Below, in pieces: positions 8,635 through 16,787 of a stretch of DNA of 64,000 nucleotides. Position numbers and translations under genes: made by a program. How positions within the stretch are numbered: position 1 is the first letter of the stretch; every line of letters begins with the position of its first letter. A model generated the notes under the pieces. That model was not told where the DNA came from. It saw nothing but the letters and a program-made list of their open reading frames with translations, and did not search any database. The DNA comes from Listeria monocytogenes ATCC 19117 (GTDB lineage Bacteria; Bacillota; Bacilli; Lactobacillales; Listeriaceae), in assembly GCF_000307025.1 (NCBI RefSeq), contig NC_018584.1:124001-188000 (forward strand), in the 5' to 3' direction.

Positions 8635-8910
8635 TGATACTTTCGTGATATTTTGAAACGTCATTTTACGATTAATATAGAAGTAAGCTAATTGTCCAGT
8701 AAGCGGATGACAATAAAAGCTGCATCAGAATGAAGGTGCACCGATTTTCTGATAATACAAGAGGTTGTACAAGAAATTTGTTTTTATGATTGGATTTTTC
8801 ATCCGTTGACATAAACAAATATTCTATTTTGGAAAGTAATGTTCGGAGGAATAAATTATCAAATGTGGTCTCGACCGAATTTTACTTTCTGTTTTTAAAG
8901 GAGTGAACGC
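8635..8910 (+). promoter_or_regulatory. 276-base untranslated region, candidate late promoter/leader of the tail operon
   Basis: No plausible coding sequence. It contains a TTGACA hexamer at about 8814-8819 without a good -10 box, as expected of an activator-dependent promoter, and a possible hairpin (ATCAGAA pairing with TTCTGAT around 8725-8755). It separates regulators from structural tail genes. The exact start site cannot be placed. Confidence 0.45.
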
Positions 8911-9303
8911 TTGGTGAAGAGTTTAAGCTTCATGAGAGTTTTGGAAGCAGTGAGAACAATGCTCCAGGAAAAAGGCGGACTAGATGTTTCTATTGTAATG
9001 CGTGACCAAGTGGAAATGCCTACAACGATGATCGAGATGATTGATCAAGAGGAAGAAGAAAGCCAAACTGCCTGGAAAGAAAAATACCGTTTTGCAATCC
9101 ATCATTATACAAATGAAACGGACTTAGCGGGAGTCGAAATGATAGATACGCTTATCCAAACAGGGTTCACTTTGCCTGAAGGATACAAATTAATCGCTGT
9201 TCGACATTACGGAAAACAAAATTTAGTCAAAGAAAATACGTTAATTCACGCAAAAACCAGTTTTGAAGTAAGTATTTGTCGTGAATTAAAAGTAAAAATT
9301 TAG
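8911..9303 (+). CDS. lmaB: LmaB, probable tail terminator/tail completion protein
   Basis: 130 residues beginning with GTG (AAAGGAGTG upstream). Small size and placement directly before the tail-tube gene match the tail terminator position in TP901-1-like siphophages. There is no diagnostic motif, so the function is inferred from synteny. By position it is lmo0117 (LmaB). Confidence 0.7.
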   Translation: MVKSLSFMRVLEAVRTMLQEKGGLDVSIVMRDQVEMPTTMIEMIDQEEEESQTAWKEKYRFAIHHYTNETDLAGVEMIDTLIQTGFTLPEGYKLIAVRHYGKQNLVKENTLIHAKTSFEVSICRELKVKI

Positions 9304-9315
9304 GGGGAAATATTA

Positions 9316-9828
9316 ATGGCATTTGAAGAGAATTTATATTGTGATTATACACCGGGAGCTGCTAAAGCGGTCGCGGGGAAAGATGTAATTTTAGCAGTTT
9401 TTAACGCAGCGGGGGATAAGCTATTAGCGGTTGCGGGGCAACAAGGTCTAACTGTAAACCGTTCTAAAGATAGCATTGAAATTACATCTAAAGATACAGT
9501 TGGCGGATGGAAATCCAAAATTGGCGGTATGAAAGAATGGTCAATTGAAAATGACGGATTATATGTCGCTGATGCAGAGTCTCACAAAGAATTGGCGAAA
9601 TATTTCGAAAGTGATAGCCCGGTTTGCGTGAAAATCATTAATCAAGCATCTAAAAAAGGTCTTTTCGGTGGTTTGGCAATTGTAGCTGACTATAGTTTTG
9701 AAGCACCTTTTGATGAAGCGATGACTTACTCTGTAAAACTAGACGGAATGGGTGCGCTTGTTGATTTAACGATTACTGAGGGCGGAGATCAAATGCCCGG
9801 CGAAACACCTGTAGCACCAGCAGAATAA
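9316..9828 (+). CDS. lmaA: LmaA, major tail tube protein (TP901-1 family)
   Basis: 170 residues. It has the signature layout of TP901-1-family tail tube proteins: NRSKDSIEITSKDT early and FEAPFDEAMTYSVKLDGMG near the C terminus, with a short acidic Pro-rich tail. By position it is lmo0118 (LmaA), which I recall as an antigen eliciting delayed-type hypersensitivity. It has a strong GGGGGAAA ribosome site. A hairpin follows the stop and may limit transcription of the downstream minor components. Confidence 0.85.
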   Translation: MAFEENLYCDYTPGAAKAVAGKDVILAVFNAAGDKLLAVAGQQGLTVNRSKDSIEITSKDTVGGWKSKIGGMKEWSIENDGLYVADAESHKELAKYFESDSPVCVKIINQASKKGLFGGLAIVADYSFEAPFDEAMTYSVKLDGMGALVDLTITEGGDQMPGETPVAPAE

Positions 9829-9833
9829 AATAG

Positions 9834-9860
9834 AGAGCCACTGAAATAAGTGGCTTTCCC
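9834..9860 (+). terminator. partial terminator after the tail-tube gene
   Basis: AGCCACT pairs with AGTGGCT across a short loop and is followed by only TTCCCTT, so it is a leaky hairpin inside the operon. It could set the ratio of abundant tail tube to low-copy downstream proteins (inference). Confidence 0.5.
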
Positions 9861-9875
9861 TTAGGAGGAAAATAA

Positions 9876-10178
9876 ATGTTTGAAGTGAATGATACAACTT
9901 ATATTTTACGATTTAATAAACAAAAAGTTAAAACGGTGGAATTAACATCAGGGATTAGTTTAGTTGCAGCTTTGACTGCGAATAAAGGGATTTTGAGCTA
10001 CCAAGTGATTGAAACGCTATTTGTTTCAGGACTTGTGGAAGAAAAAGGCTTAGTACCTGTAAAACAAAAAGAAGCTTTGGAGATTTTCGACAAATTAGTA
10101 GAAGAACAAGGCTTAATTTCGCTTAATGTAGCTGTTATTGAGAAATTGCAAGAGGATATGGGTTTTTTGTTCCGTTAA
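9876..10178 (+). CDS. tail assembly chaperone, short form (gpG-like)
   Basis: 100 residues, located between the tail tube and tape measure genes, which is the invariant position of tail chaperones. The last codons contain the slippery run GGGTTTTTTG (10160-10169). Slipping back one base there bypasses the TAA at 10176 and fuses this protein to the following frame. The start follows TTAGGAGGAAA. Confidence 0.8.
   Translation: MFEVNDTTYILRFNKQKVKTVELTSGISLVAALTANKGILSYQVIETLFVSGLVEEKGLVPVKQKEALEIFDKLVEEQGLISLNVAVIEKLQEDMGFLFR
10160..10169 (+). promoter_or_regulatory. programmed -1 ribosomal frameshift site
   Basis: In the zero frame the bases read G GGT TTT TTG, giving two overlapping canonical X XXY YYZ heptamers (GGGTTTT at 10160-10166 and TTTTTTG at 10163-10169). 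The -1 frame is open from here through 10624 without a stop. The fused product would be about 249 residues, like the gpG-T products of siphophages. Confidence 0.8.
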
Positions 10179-10219
10179 AACAGATTGAATTTGAGTATTT
10201 TGGTGCTGAGGACGAAGAA

Positions 10220-10624
10220 GTGGATAGTGAAATGAACCATGATTTTGATTTGGAAAAACAATTCGCTTTTTTTGTAGTTAATTTTCAGATGTCCAAGCAT
10301 GATTTTGAAGAACTTACTGAAGTGGAGAAAAATTTCATCATGAAAGAATGGGAAAACAAGGTGATTTTTGAATCTACTATGCTTCGAAATGCAGTTTTAA
10401 ATGCGGAACAAAATCTCAATCGAAAACGAAATTCACGTTTTATCGACTTGCATAAAAAACGTCAGAAGAAAGCCGATGTTAATTATACAGTAAATGCACT
10501 TCAAGCAATTTCCGATAATGAAGCGAAGGAAGGTAAAGCGTGGATTGATCGGATTTATGGTGCAAATGGGTTACGAAGACCTAAGAATAAAGAAGAAAGG
10601 GGGAAAGTGAATGGCGGATTCTAA
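10220..10624 (+). CDS. tail assembly chaperone, frameshifted extension (gpT-like)
   Basis: Its frame is continuous with -1 frameshifting from the preceding gene: open from 10166, crossing 10220, ending at 10624. The first in-frame start candidate is GTG 10220, which has no good ribosome site, so it is probably made mainly as the C-terminal part of the fusion. Basic, helical, Lys/Asn-rich. It ends 14 bases inside the tape measure gene. Confidence 0.75.
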   Translation: MDSEMNHDFDLEKQFAFFVVNFQMSKHDFEELTEVEKNFIMKEWENKVIFESTMLRNAVLNAEQNLNRKRNSRFIDLHKKRQKKADVNYTVNALQAISDNEAKEGKAWIDRIYGANGLRRPKNKEERGKVNGGF

Positions 10625-12479
10625 AAGTTTTACATTTGAACTGAACGAGAGCGTTTTAACAGCGCAAGTTGGCAGGCTAGATGAGATGGCGATGGTTGTA
10701 GAGCGGCGGTTTTCAGAGCTCAAAATGACTATTGAAGATGTTGGAAATGCTGATCCAGGTTCGAAAATTTCCGAATCTTTAGGTGGGCTGCAGTCTGGGC
10801 TTGGCACGATTAGTTCGGCGTTTGGACAACTGGGTTCTAGTAGTGAGGCGATTACATCCGGATTCGGTACTGCGGTTGGTTCTGTTGGTGGAATCACGGA
10901 TGCGTTTAAAAATCTAGGTTCAAGTGTGCAAAATGGTACGTTATTTTCAAGCTTGGCAACCGGGATTGGTGGCATGAGTACAATGCTTGGTGGAGTATCT
11001 GGCGGCGTTCAAGGAATTACAAATCTAGCTAGTGGATTTATGGAATTGAAGAAGCATCTAGGCGGTTTGATGTCATCTATTGGTGGCGTTGGTGGAATTA
11101 TGGGTAAACTGACCTCTCCAATGGGGTTAGTAATTATCGGGATTGTAGCGTTAGTAGCTGCATTTGCGTATTTGATGACGACGAATGAATCATTCCGAAA
11201 TACGGTGATGTCAGTTGTAACACAGGTTGCGCAACTGTTCGGTCAACTTGTCGCCAGTTTAATGCCGATTATCATGCAAATTGTTACTGCGGTTATGCAA
11301 ATTGGTGCCGCGTTAATGCCGATGGTTATGCAATTTATTAGCTTTTTTGCGCAATTGTTAGCCCAATTAATGCCGTTTATTAATATGCTGATTTCCATGC
11401 TTATGCCTGTTATTATGCAGATTGTTCAAGTTGTTATGTCACTTGTTTCGGCACTATTACCGAGCATCATGACAGTGATTCAAGGCATTATGAGCGTTAT
11501 TCAATTTTTAATTCCGATAATCATGCAAATTGCGACGGTGGTTGTACAAATTGTTGTAACGATTATTTCTTATATAAGTAAAATTATGCCGATTGTTATG
11601 ACGATTATTGGCGTTATTGTTTCGATTATCACAACGATTATTAGTTACGTCGTTATTATTGCGACGACGATTGCTAGTGTTATTGGGAAAATTATTAGCT
11701 TTATTGCGAGTGTTATTACGGCGGTTATCGGGATTGTGCAACCAATTATTGGCTTTATTACTAATATCTTTACGACTATCGTGACGATTATTGGTGCAGC
11801 TTTCCAAATGGTATTTACTGTTGCATCCAAAATCTGGAATGCCATTATGACGACGATTTCCGGAATTATTGAAGGAATCAAAGCAGTCATCACAGGTATT
11901 TCTACTACGGTTTCATCAGTGTTTAACGGAGTGAAGCGCATTATTACAGGTGTTTTTGACGGAATCAAAAGTGCTTGGGGTGGTTTAACTGATTTTGTAG
12001 GAAATATTTTCGATGGTGTTTCAAGTGCAATTCAAACCGTGGTAGATAATGTCAAAGGTTTTGTAAACGTCGTAATTCGAGGGATTAATGGAGCCATTGG
12101 TTTAATTAATAAGATTCCAGGCGTTGAAATCGGCAAAATACCACAATTAATTTCCGGTACAACAAATTTCCAAGGTGGCTTTGCTCGAATGAATGAAGGC
12201 GGCCGAGGCGAAATGGTGGTTTTACCGTCGGGTTCGCAAGTAATTCCGCACGATGCAACGATGAAATACGCAAGGGAAAGTGCGCGCGGAAATAAATCAA
12301 TGCTTTACACGAGTCAAGGTGCTGATTTGGCTAGAGTTGAAAATCTTCTCGAGCGCTTACTACAAAAAAATCCTGTAATCAAAATGGATGACAAAGTGGT
12401 AGCCGAGGTAGTTAGCCGTAACCAAGCTAACTCATTTGATCAGTACAATTACACAATGGGAGGTGCAGCTTATTCATGA
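10611..12479 (+). CDS. tail tape measure protein
   Basis: 622 residues, the longest gene of the cassette. The N-terminal third is Gly/Ser-rich and helical. Residues about 175-410 are strongly hydrophobic with recurring short repeats (MPIIMQI, MPVIMQI, LMPMVMQF). The C terminus carries the GGRGEMVVLPSGSQVIPH-type motif common in tape measures. By the rule of thumb of about 0.15 nm per residue, the tail would be roughly 90 nm (inference). The start has GGGGGAAAG just upstream and overlaps the chaperone gene; the end overlaps the next gene by 4 bp. Confidence 0.9.
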   Translation: MADSKSFTFELNESVLTAQVGRLDEMAMVVERRFSELKMTIEDVGNADPGSKISESLGGLQSGLGTISSAFGQLGSSSEAITSGFGTAVGSVGGITDAFKNLGSSVQNGTLFSSLATGIGGMSTMLGGVSGGVQGITNLASGFMELKKHLGGLMSSIGGVGGIMGKLTSPMGLVIIGIVALVAAFAYLMTTNESFRNTVMSVVTQVAQLFGQLVASLMPIIMQIVTAVMQIGAALMPMVMQFISFFAQLLAQLMPFINMLISMLMPVIMQIVQVVMSLVSALLPSIMTVIQGIMSVIQFLIPIIMQIATVVVQIVVTIISYISKIMPIVMTIIGVIVSIITTIISYVVIIATTIASVIGKIISFIASVITAVIGIVQPIIGFITNIFTTIVTIIGAAFQMVFTVASKIWNAIMTTISGIIEGIKAVITGISTTVSSVFNGVKRIITGVFDGIKSAWGGLTDFVGNIFDGVSSAIQTVVDNVKGFVNVVIRGINGAIGLINKIPGVEIGKIPQLISGTTNFQGGFARMNEGGRGEMVVLPSGSQVIPHDATMKYARESARGNKSMLYTSQGADLARVENLLERLLQKNPVIKMDDKVVAEVVSRNQANSFDQYNYTMGGAAYS

Positions 12480-13294
12480 GCGACTTGTTTTTAGAATTAA
12501 ATGGAAAAGTGCATTCGCTTAGTGAGACATTTCCAGGTCTTTCTGTACAAGAAGTTTCCAGACAAAGTCCCCAGTTAAGCATGGAAACTGCTGAAATCGC
12601 TGGGACTGATGGGGTTATCCCGGGAATGACCCAATTTAAACCGTTTATCTTTTCAGCAAAATGTAATTTGCAAGCACTTGATATTCCAGATTATCATTTG
12701 GCAGTCAGAGAAATTTATGAATTTTTATTCCAGCGCGATAGTTATTATATTTGGAGCGATCAAATGCCAGGAATTCGGTATGAGGTGCATCCTAAACCAG
12801 TTGATTTTAGTCGAGAATCGGATCGTGTTGGTTTACTCACTATAGAATTTGATGTATTTAAAGGCTATGCGGAGTCACGTGGCACGAGCCTTGACCCTAT
12901 GACTTTTGAAGTGGATTTATGGCAAATGGGAATGAATTTATCGAACCGTGATGATTTATTTTATATTTTTAAAGAAAATACATTTCGGGTCTATAATGCG
13001 GGGAGCGACCGTGTTAATCCACTGATGCGACATGAATTAGATATTGCTATGACGGCGAATGGGACACCAACGATTCATAATCTTACAACGGGAGAATCCT
13101 TCGAGTATCGGAAAGAGCTACAAAAAACAGATGTTTTACTGTTGAACAATATTTATCCACTTGTTAATAACCGCCGTGTTGGAAAAGATACCAATCATGG
13201 GATTATCACCCTTGAAAAAGGCTGGAACGATTTTGAAATCAAAGGTGTAACGGATGTAACGATTGCTTTTAATTTTCCGTTCATTTATCGGTAG
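12476..13294 (+). CDS. distal tail protein (Dit-like)
   Basis: 272 residues immediately after the tape measure, with an ATGA overlap. The N-terminal region (FPGLSVQEVSRQSPQLS, then TDGVIPG) is typical of siphophage distal tail/baseplate hub proteins of the TP901-1/SPP1 type. It would form the ring joining tube and baseplate. No carbohydrate-binding insertion is obvious. Confidence 0.75.
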   Translation: MSDLFLELNGKVHSLSETFPGLSVQEVSRQSPQLSMETAEIAGTDGVIPGMTQFKPFIFSAKCNLQALDIPDYHLAVREIYEFLFQRDSYYIWSDQMPGIRYEVHPKPVDFSRESDRVGLLTIEFDVFKGYAESRGTSLDPMTFEVDLWQMGMNLSNRDDLFYIFKENTFRVYNAGSDRVNPLMRHELDIAMTANGTPTIHNLTTGESFEYRKELQKTDVLLLNNIYPLVNNRRVGKDTNHGIITLEKGWNDFEIKGVTDVTIAFNFPFIYR

Positions 13295-13303
13295 GTGATA
13301 GAT

Positions 13304-14440
13304 ATGGATTATGTGATTATTCAAAGTATGGACAAAGAAGTGGAAGAGATTCTAACAGACATTGATTACGGCTCCTTTTCCTACGATTATGAAAAAAATA
13401 CAAGTCGTGCTATCTCGTTTACTGTGAACAAAACGAAACAGAATGCAGCAATTTTTGACTTGGTAGGAAATGAAGCAATTTTAACATATCAAGGGCAGCA
13501 ATTTGTTATTAAAAAATGTACGCCAAAATCTATTGGAGGAACAATTTCAAAGCAGATTACGGCCCAGCATATTTGTTATACAGTGCAAGATCATGTGCAG
13601 TATAACGTGAAATCTGGACGAAAAAAATATTCGATTCAAACGGTATTGGAATTTGCGTTACAAGATAATGTACTAGGATTTTCTTATGAAATTCAAGGGA
13701 GTTTTCCTTTAGTTGAACTAGAGGACTTAGGAAATAAAAATGGCTTAGAGCTAGTGAATTTATGTTTGGAAGAATTCGGAGCAATTTTATTTGCAGATAA
13801 TAAAAAGCTTTATTTTTACGATGAAAAAAGTTGGTATGTAAGGACAGAGAAGCAATTTCGTTATTTATATAATACGGAAGAAGTTTCGGTGGATACGAAC
13901 ACAGATAATTTGAAGACGGAGATAAAATGTTACGGCAAGCAAAAAGAGAATGCCGATAAGCTGACTGGAGATAATAAGTACATGGCGGTTGTCACGTATA
14001 CTTCGCCAAATGAGGCTATTTACGGGAAACGAATGGCAAATGCTAAAAGTGATGACAAAATCACGAACAATGATGACTTATTAATTTTTGCAAAGAAACA
14101 AATTCTAGATGTTCCAGAAACAGCGCTTACTATTTCTTACAAAGGAAAAGAACCTGTTTCAGAGCGGGATGTTTGGTATTTCATTCATGAACCGATGGGG
14201 TTTGAAACAGAAGTAAAAGTAACGAAAATTAAATCGAGTCATCCTTGGAGTAAGAAGTTTCAAGAAATTGGCTTCAGTAATTCGCGACGAGATATGGTCC
14301 GAATTCAAACGCAAATTGCTAATCAAGTGAAAAAAGCGAGCGTAGATACAAATAAAATTAATTCGTTTTCGAGCATCGCAATGAATGCTTATGATTCACG
14401 AATTTTAACGGAAGTAGTAGGTGTGGTAGATGGCGACTGA
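13304..14440 (+). CDS. tail-associated hub protein (Tal-like)
   Basis: About 378 residues. Position after Dit and content (VIKKCTPKSIGGTISKQITAQHI and later a gp27-like fold pattern) fit the prophage endopeptidase-tail/Tal family that closes the tube tip. It is shorter than many phage Tal proteins and shows no clear C-terminal peptidase or lytic motif. ATG 13304 follows AGGTGA and is chosen over GTG 13295. The end overlaps the next gene by 11 bp. Confidence 0.75.
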   Translation: MDYVIIQSMDKEVEEILTDIDYGSFSYDYEKNTSRAISFTVNKTKQNAAIFDLVGNEAILTYQGQQFVIKKCTPKSIGGTISKQITAQHICYTVQDHVQYNVKSGRKKYSIQTVLEFALQDNVLGFSYEIQGSFPLVELEDLGNKNGLELVNLCLEEFGAILFADNKKLYFYDEKSWYVRTEKQFRYLYNTEEVSVDTNTDNLKTEIKCYGKQKENADKLTGDNKYMAVVTYTSPNEAIYGKRMANAKSDDKITNNDDLLIFAKKQILDVPETALTISYKGKEPVSERDVWYFIHEPMGFETEVKVTKIKSSHPWSKKFQEIGFSNSRRDMVRIQTQIANQVKKASVDTNKINSFSSIAMNAYDSRILTEVVGVVDGD

Positions 14441-14729
14441 AATTAGAGTGTTAAAAAATGTAGATGATACAGTTTTCTATCCGAAGACACATGTAACGGC
14501 TGTGGAAGGTTTGGACTCGGCTACAACTACTACATCTGGATTAATGCCCGCCAGCGACAAAACGAAATTAAATGGAATCGAAGCTAATGCAGAAAAAAAT
14601 AATGTGACTGCAATCGATATTGCCAATTGGAATAAAAAACAGGACGCAATTTTGGTTTCTGAAAATGGCTCTAATTTCAAAATAACTGTCACAAATGCTG
14701 GTGAACTAAAGGCAACAAAAGTGGAATAG
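14430..14729 (+). CDS. small baseplate/fibre protein with YPxTH module
   Basis: 99 residues. The N-terminal 35 residues contain VFYPKTHVTAVEGL, which recurs in two later proteins of the operon, and it then has the TTTSGLMPASDKTKLNGI motif common at the base of phage tail fibres. It is probably a baseplate adaptor or trimeric fibre stub. It overlaps the hub gene by 11 bp. Confidence 0.7.
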   Translation: MATEIRVLKNVDDTVFYPKTHVTAVEGLDSATTTTSGLMPASDKTKLNGIEANAEKNNVTAIDIANWNKKQDAILVSENGSNFKITVTNAGELKATKVE

Positions 14730-14743
14730 GAAGGAGGTTGCGT

Positions 14744-15319
14744 ATGAAGTTGGATTTATGGAAATGGGAAATGCTTCTTCAAGGTCGAGAATTTAGAAAT
14801 AAAACAAATGACAACTGGCAAAAATTAATGGATTGGTCCGATTTTATTTCAACAGGTTTAAGCGCGATTTATGTCTATGTAAATAAAGCAGATGCTACTT
14901 TAAATAACAAAATTGATACTGTGGATAAGGCGGTAAATGCAAGGGTAAATGAATTGATTAGCGGGACAGAGCAGTTAAGTGAAGTGGTCGACGCCAGAGT
15001 GGATGCATTTGGCGCACGCTACCCAGTACTAAGAGAACGTTTAAACCAAGAACAGCTAATTTACAATAAAAAAAGCACGGTGCAATTTGACGTGAATACT
15101 ATTATAAATATGGAAAAACAAGATATTGGGCTGCTAACAAGTAAAACAATCTCGGAAGCGCAAACCGTATGTTTTTTAAATATATCAAGCCTTAATGAAG
15201 ACGCGGATATTGTTCTTGAAAAAACAGGCGAGACAAGCTTCTCAGAAAATTTAACAAGTCTAGTCTTTGCAAAAATTGGAACGAATGAACGCTACCAAAT
15301 GGAGCCAGTTGGTGCATAA
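14744..15319 (+). CDS. baseplate/upper fibre protein (BppU-like)
   Basis: 191 residues. The N terminus (WEMLLQGREFRNKTNDNWQK) is of the kind seen in Listeria phage baseplate proteins, followed by a coiled-coil-like stretch (ADATLNNKIDTVDKAVNARV) and a small C-terminal beta domain. The ATG at 14744 has GGAGG 6 bases upstream and replaces the longer frame start. A role linking hub to receptor-binding proteins is inferred from order. Confidence 0.65.
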   Translation: MKLDLWKWEMLLQGREFRNKTNDNWQKLMDWSDFISTGLSAIYVYVNKADATLNNKIDTVDKAVNARVNELISGTEQLSEVVDARVDAFGARYPVLRERLNQEQLIYNKKSTVQFDVNTIINMEKQDIGLLTSKTISEAQTVCFLNISSLNEDADIVLEKTGETSFSENLTSLVFAKIGTNERYQMEPVGA

Positions 15320-15333
15320 AGGAGGAGTGAGCA

Positions 15334-15813
15334 ATGACTGAAATAAAGCGAATGCTGCAGACAAAAGAAGATAATTCAAAAGAACAATTTTATCCAGAGA
15401 CGCATGTTGCGGGGATTGTTGGGTTGACGGAATATGTGTCAGGCCAGCTTCCGACAGGCGTGGTTAGTGTTAATGGTAAGGCTGGGCGCGTGTTGCTAGA
15501 TGCAGAAGATGTCCACGCTGCCAAAAAGAGCCACAACCACGAAGTCGCAACATACACGACGGACGGCTTTATGAGTTCTTTTGATAAACAAAAGATTGAT
15601 CAATTAGTTTCACCAGAAGCTGGCGTGACAAGCATAAATGGCAAAACAGGGATTGTTGATTTATTCGCAGCGGACTTAGATGCAGCAGAGATAAACCACA
15701 CGCATGCAGAAGCAACTACTACAGAAAGTGGTTTTTTGGCAAAAGAGGACAAAGAAAAACTAGACGCGATGCAAATAATCGCGCTGGAAACTATTAAGGA
15801 GGTTATAGAATGA
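15334..15813 (+). CDS. receptor-binding/fibre protein with YPETH module
   Basis: 159 residues. The N terminus has EQFYPETHVAGIVGL. The protein then contains two copies of a VxSxNGKxGxVxLxAxDxxAA element (VSVNGKAGRVLLDAEDVHAA and TSINGKTGIVDLFAADLDAA), each followed by HNH/HTH-type residues, as in phage tail-fibre shafts. It probably forms trimers. The stop overlaps the next start (ATGA). Confidence 0.7.
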   Translation: MTEIKRMLQTKEDNSKEQFYPETHVAGIVGLTEYVSGQLPTGVVSVNGKAGRVLLDAEDVHAAKKSHNHEVATYTTDGFMSSFDKQKIDQLVSPEAGVTSINGKTGIVDLFAADLDAAEINHTHAEATTTESGFLAKEDKEKLDAMQIIALETIKEVIE

Positions 15814-16346
15814 CTAAAATTGTAAAAATGTCAGAGAAAAACGAACATGGAACTCTAGAACAATTCTATCCAGAAACACATGCAGAGGCTGTTAAAGGAC
15901 TTGTGTCGGTTTCAGAGGAAGAGAAGGCGACATGGAACGAGAAAGAAACTACTGCGGGTGCGGAACAAAAGGCGAATACTGCTTTGAATAGTGCGAAGGA
16001 TTATGTTGATACGATTGGAAAAGGAACAGTAATATTTAAAGGGGCCAATATTATGGCTGCTGGTCAAAAATATACATGGAATTCTTCCAAACTGAAATTT
16101 GGAATCACTTTATTATTCAGTCGTTACGATTCAGCAAATAATACTCCTTTAGATTATTATTATCACTCTGTTTTCTTATCGAAAGCTCAATTAGCAGAAT
16201 TAGCAGGTAAAGGTTTGTTAGTTCCTATGCCCTCAGCAACTTATGGGGAAAGAAAATATTTATATGTTTCTGAAACAGAAGTTGCTGGACACAATGATAA
16301 TACTAATAATGCTTCTTGGGCATTACGTCAGCTAACTGTAATGTAA
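15810..16346 (+). CDS. receptor-binding protein with YPETH module and C-terminal head
   Basis: 178 residues. The N terminus repeats the module (EQFYPETHAEAVKGL), then a helical linker (EKANTALNSAKDYVDTIG) and a C-terminal beta-rich head with Tyr/Trp-rich segments (GQKYTWNSSKLKFGI). As the last structural gene before the lysis cassette it is the best candidate for the specificity-determining receptor-binding protein (inference). Confidence 0.7.
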   Translation: MTKIVKMSEKNEHGTLEQFYPETHAEAVKGLVSVSEEEKATWNEKETTAGAEQKANTALNSAKDYVDTIGKGTVIFKGANIMAAGQKYTWNSSKLKFGITLLFSRYDSANNTPLDYYYHSVFLSKAQLAELAGKGLLVPMPSATYGERKYLYVSETEVAGHNDNTNNASWALRQLTVM

Positions 16347-16364
16347 CTAAAAAGGAGGTTTTCC

Positions 16365-16787
16365 ATGGAAGTCATACTAAAAATTGGGATTTTAGGTTTT
16401 GGGGCGATATTTGGATACTTGTTTGGGGAAGTGGATTTATTGGTAAAAGTGCTGGTGTGCTTTATTGTAGCTGACTATATTTCTGGGCTACTCGCTTCAG
16501 GGTATCTTGGGGAACTTAGCAGCAAAATGGGTTTCAAAGGAATCGCGAAAAAAATCGCTATCTTAATTTTAGTGGCTATTGCGCATCAAATAGATTTGAT
16601 TCTTGGAACGCATAATACAACGCGGGATGCGGTTATCTTTTTCTATTTGGCGAATGAGCTGATTTCCATCTTGGAAAATTTTGTTCGAATGGGAATGAAG
16701 GTCCCGGAAGTATTGAAAAATTTAATTTTGATTTTCGATTCTAAGTCAGGGGACGAGGAGGAAAAGCATGACAAAGATATGGATTGA
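16365..16787 (+). CDS. holin (toxin-secretion/phage lysis type)
   Basis: 140 residues with several hydrophobic helices and the pattern LVCFIVADYISGLLASG and LSSKMGFKGIAKK characteristic of the Cp-1/Tc-type class II holin family. The C terminus is charged. It overlaps the amidase start by 20 bp. It releases the endolysin so that monocin particles leave by lysis. Confidence 0.85.
   Translation: MEVILKIGILGFGAIFGYLFGEVDLLVKVLVCFIVADYISGLLASGYLGELSSKMGFKGIAKKIAILILVAIAHQIDLILGTHNTTRDAVIFFYLANELISILENFVRMGMKVPEVLKNLILIFDSKSGDEEEKHDKDMD

Noticed and set aside
11508..11807. Minus-strand frames inside the tape measure gene, very Asn-rich
   Set aside because: They mirror the repetitive Ile/Val-rich codons of the real gene; no ribosome site or family resemblance.
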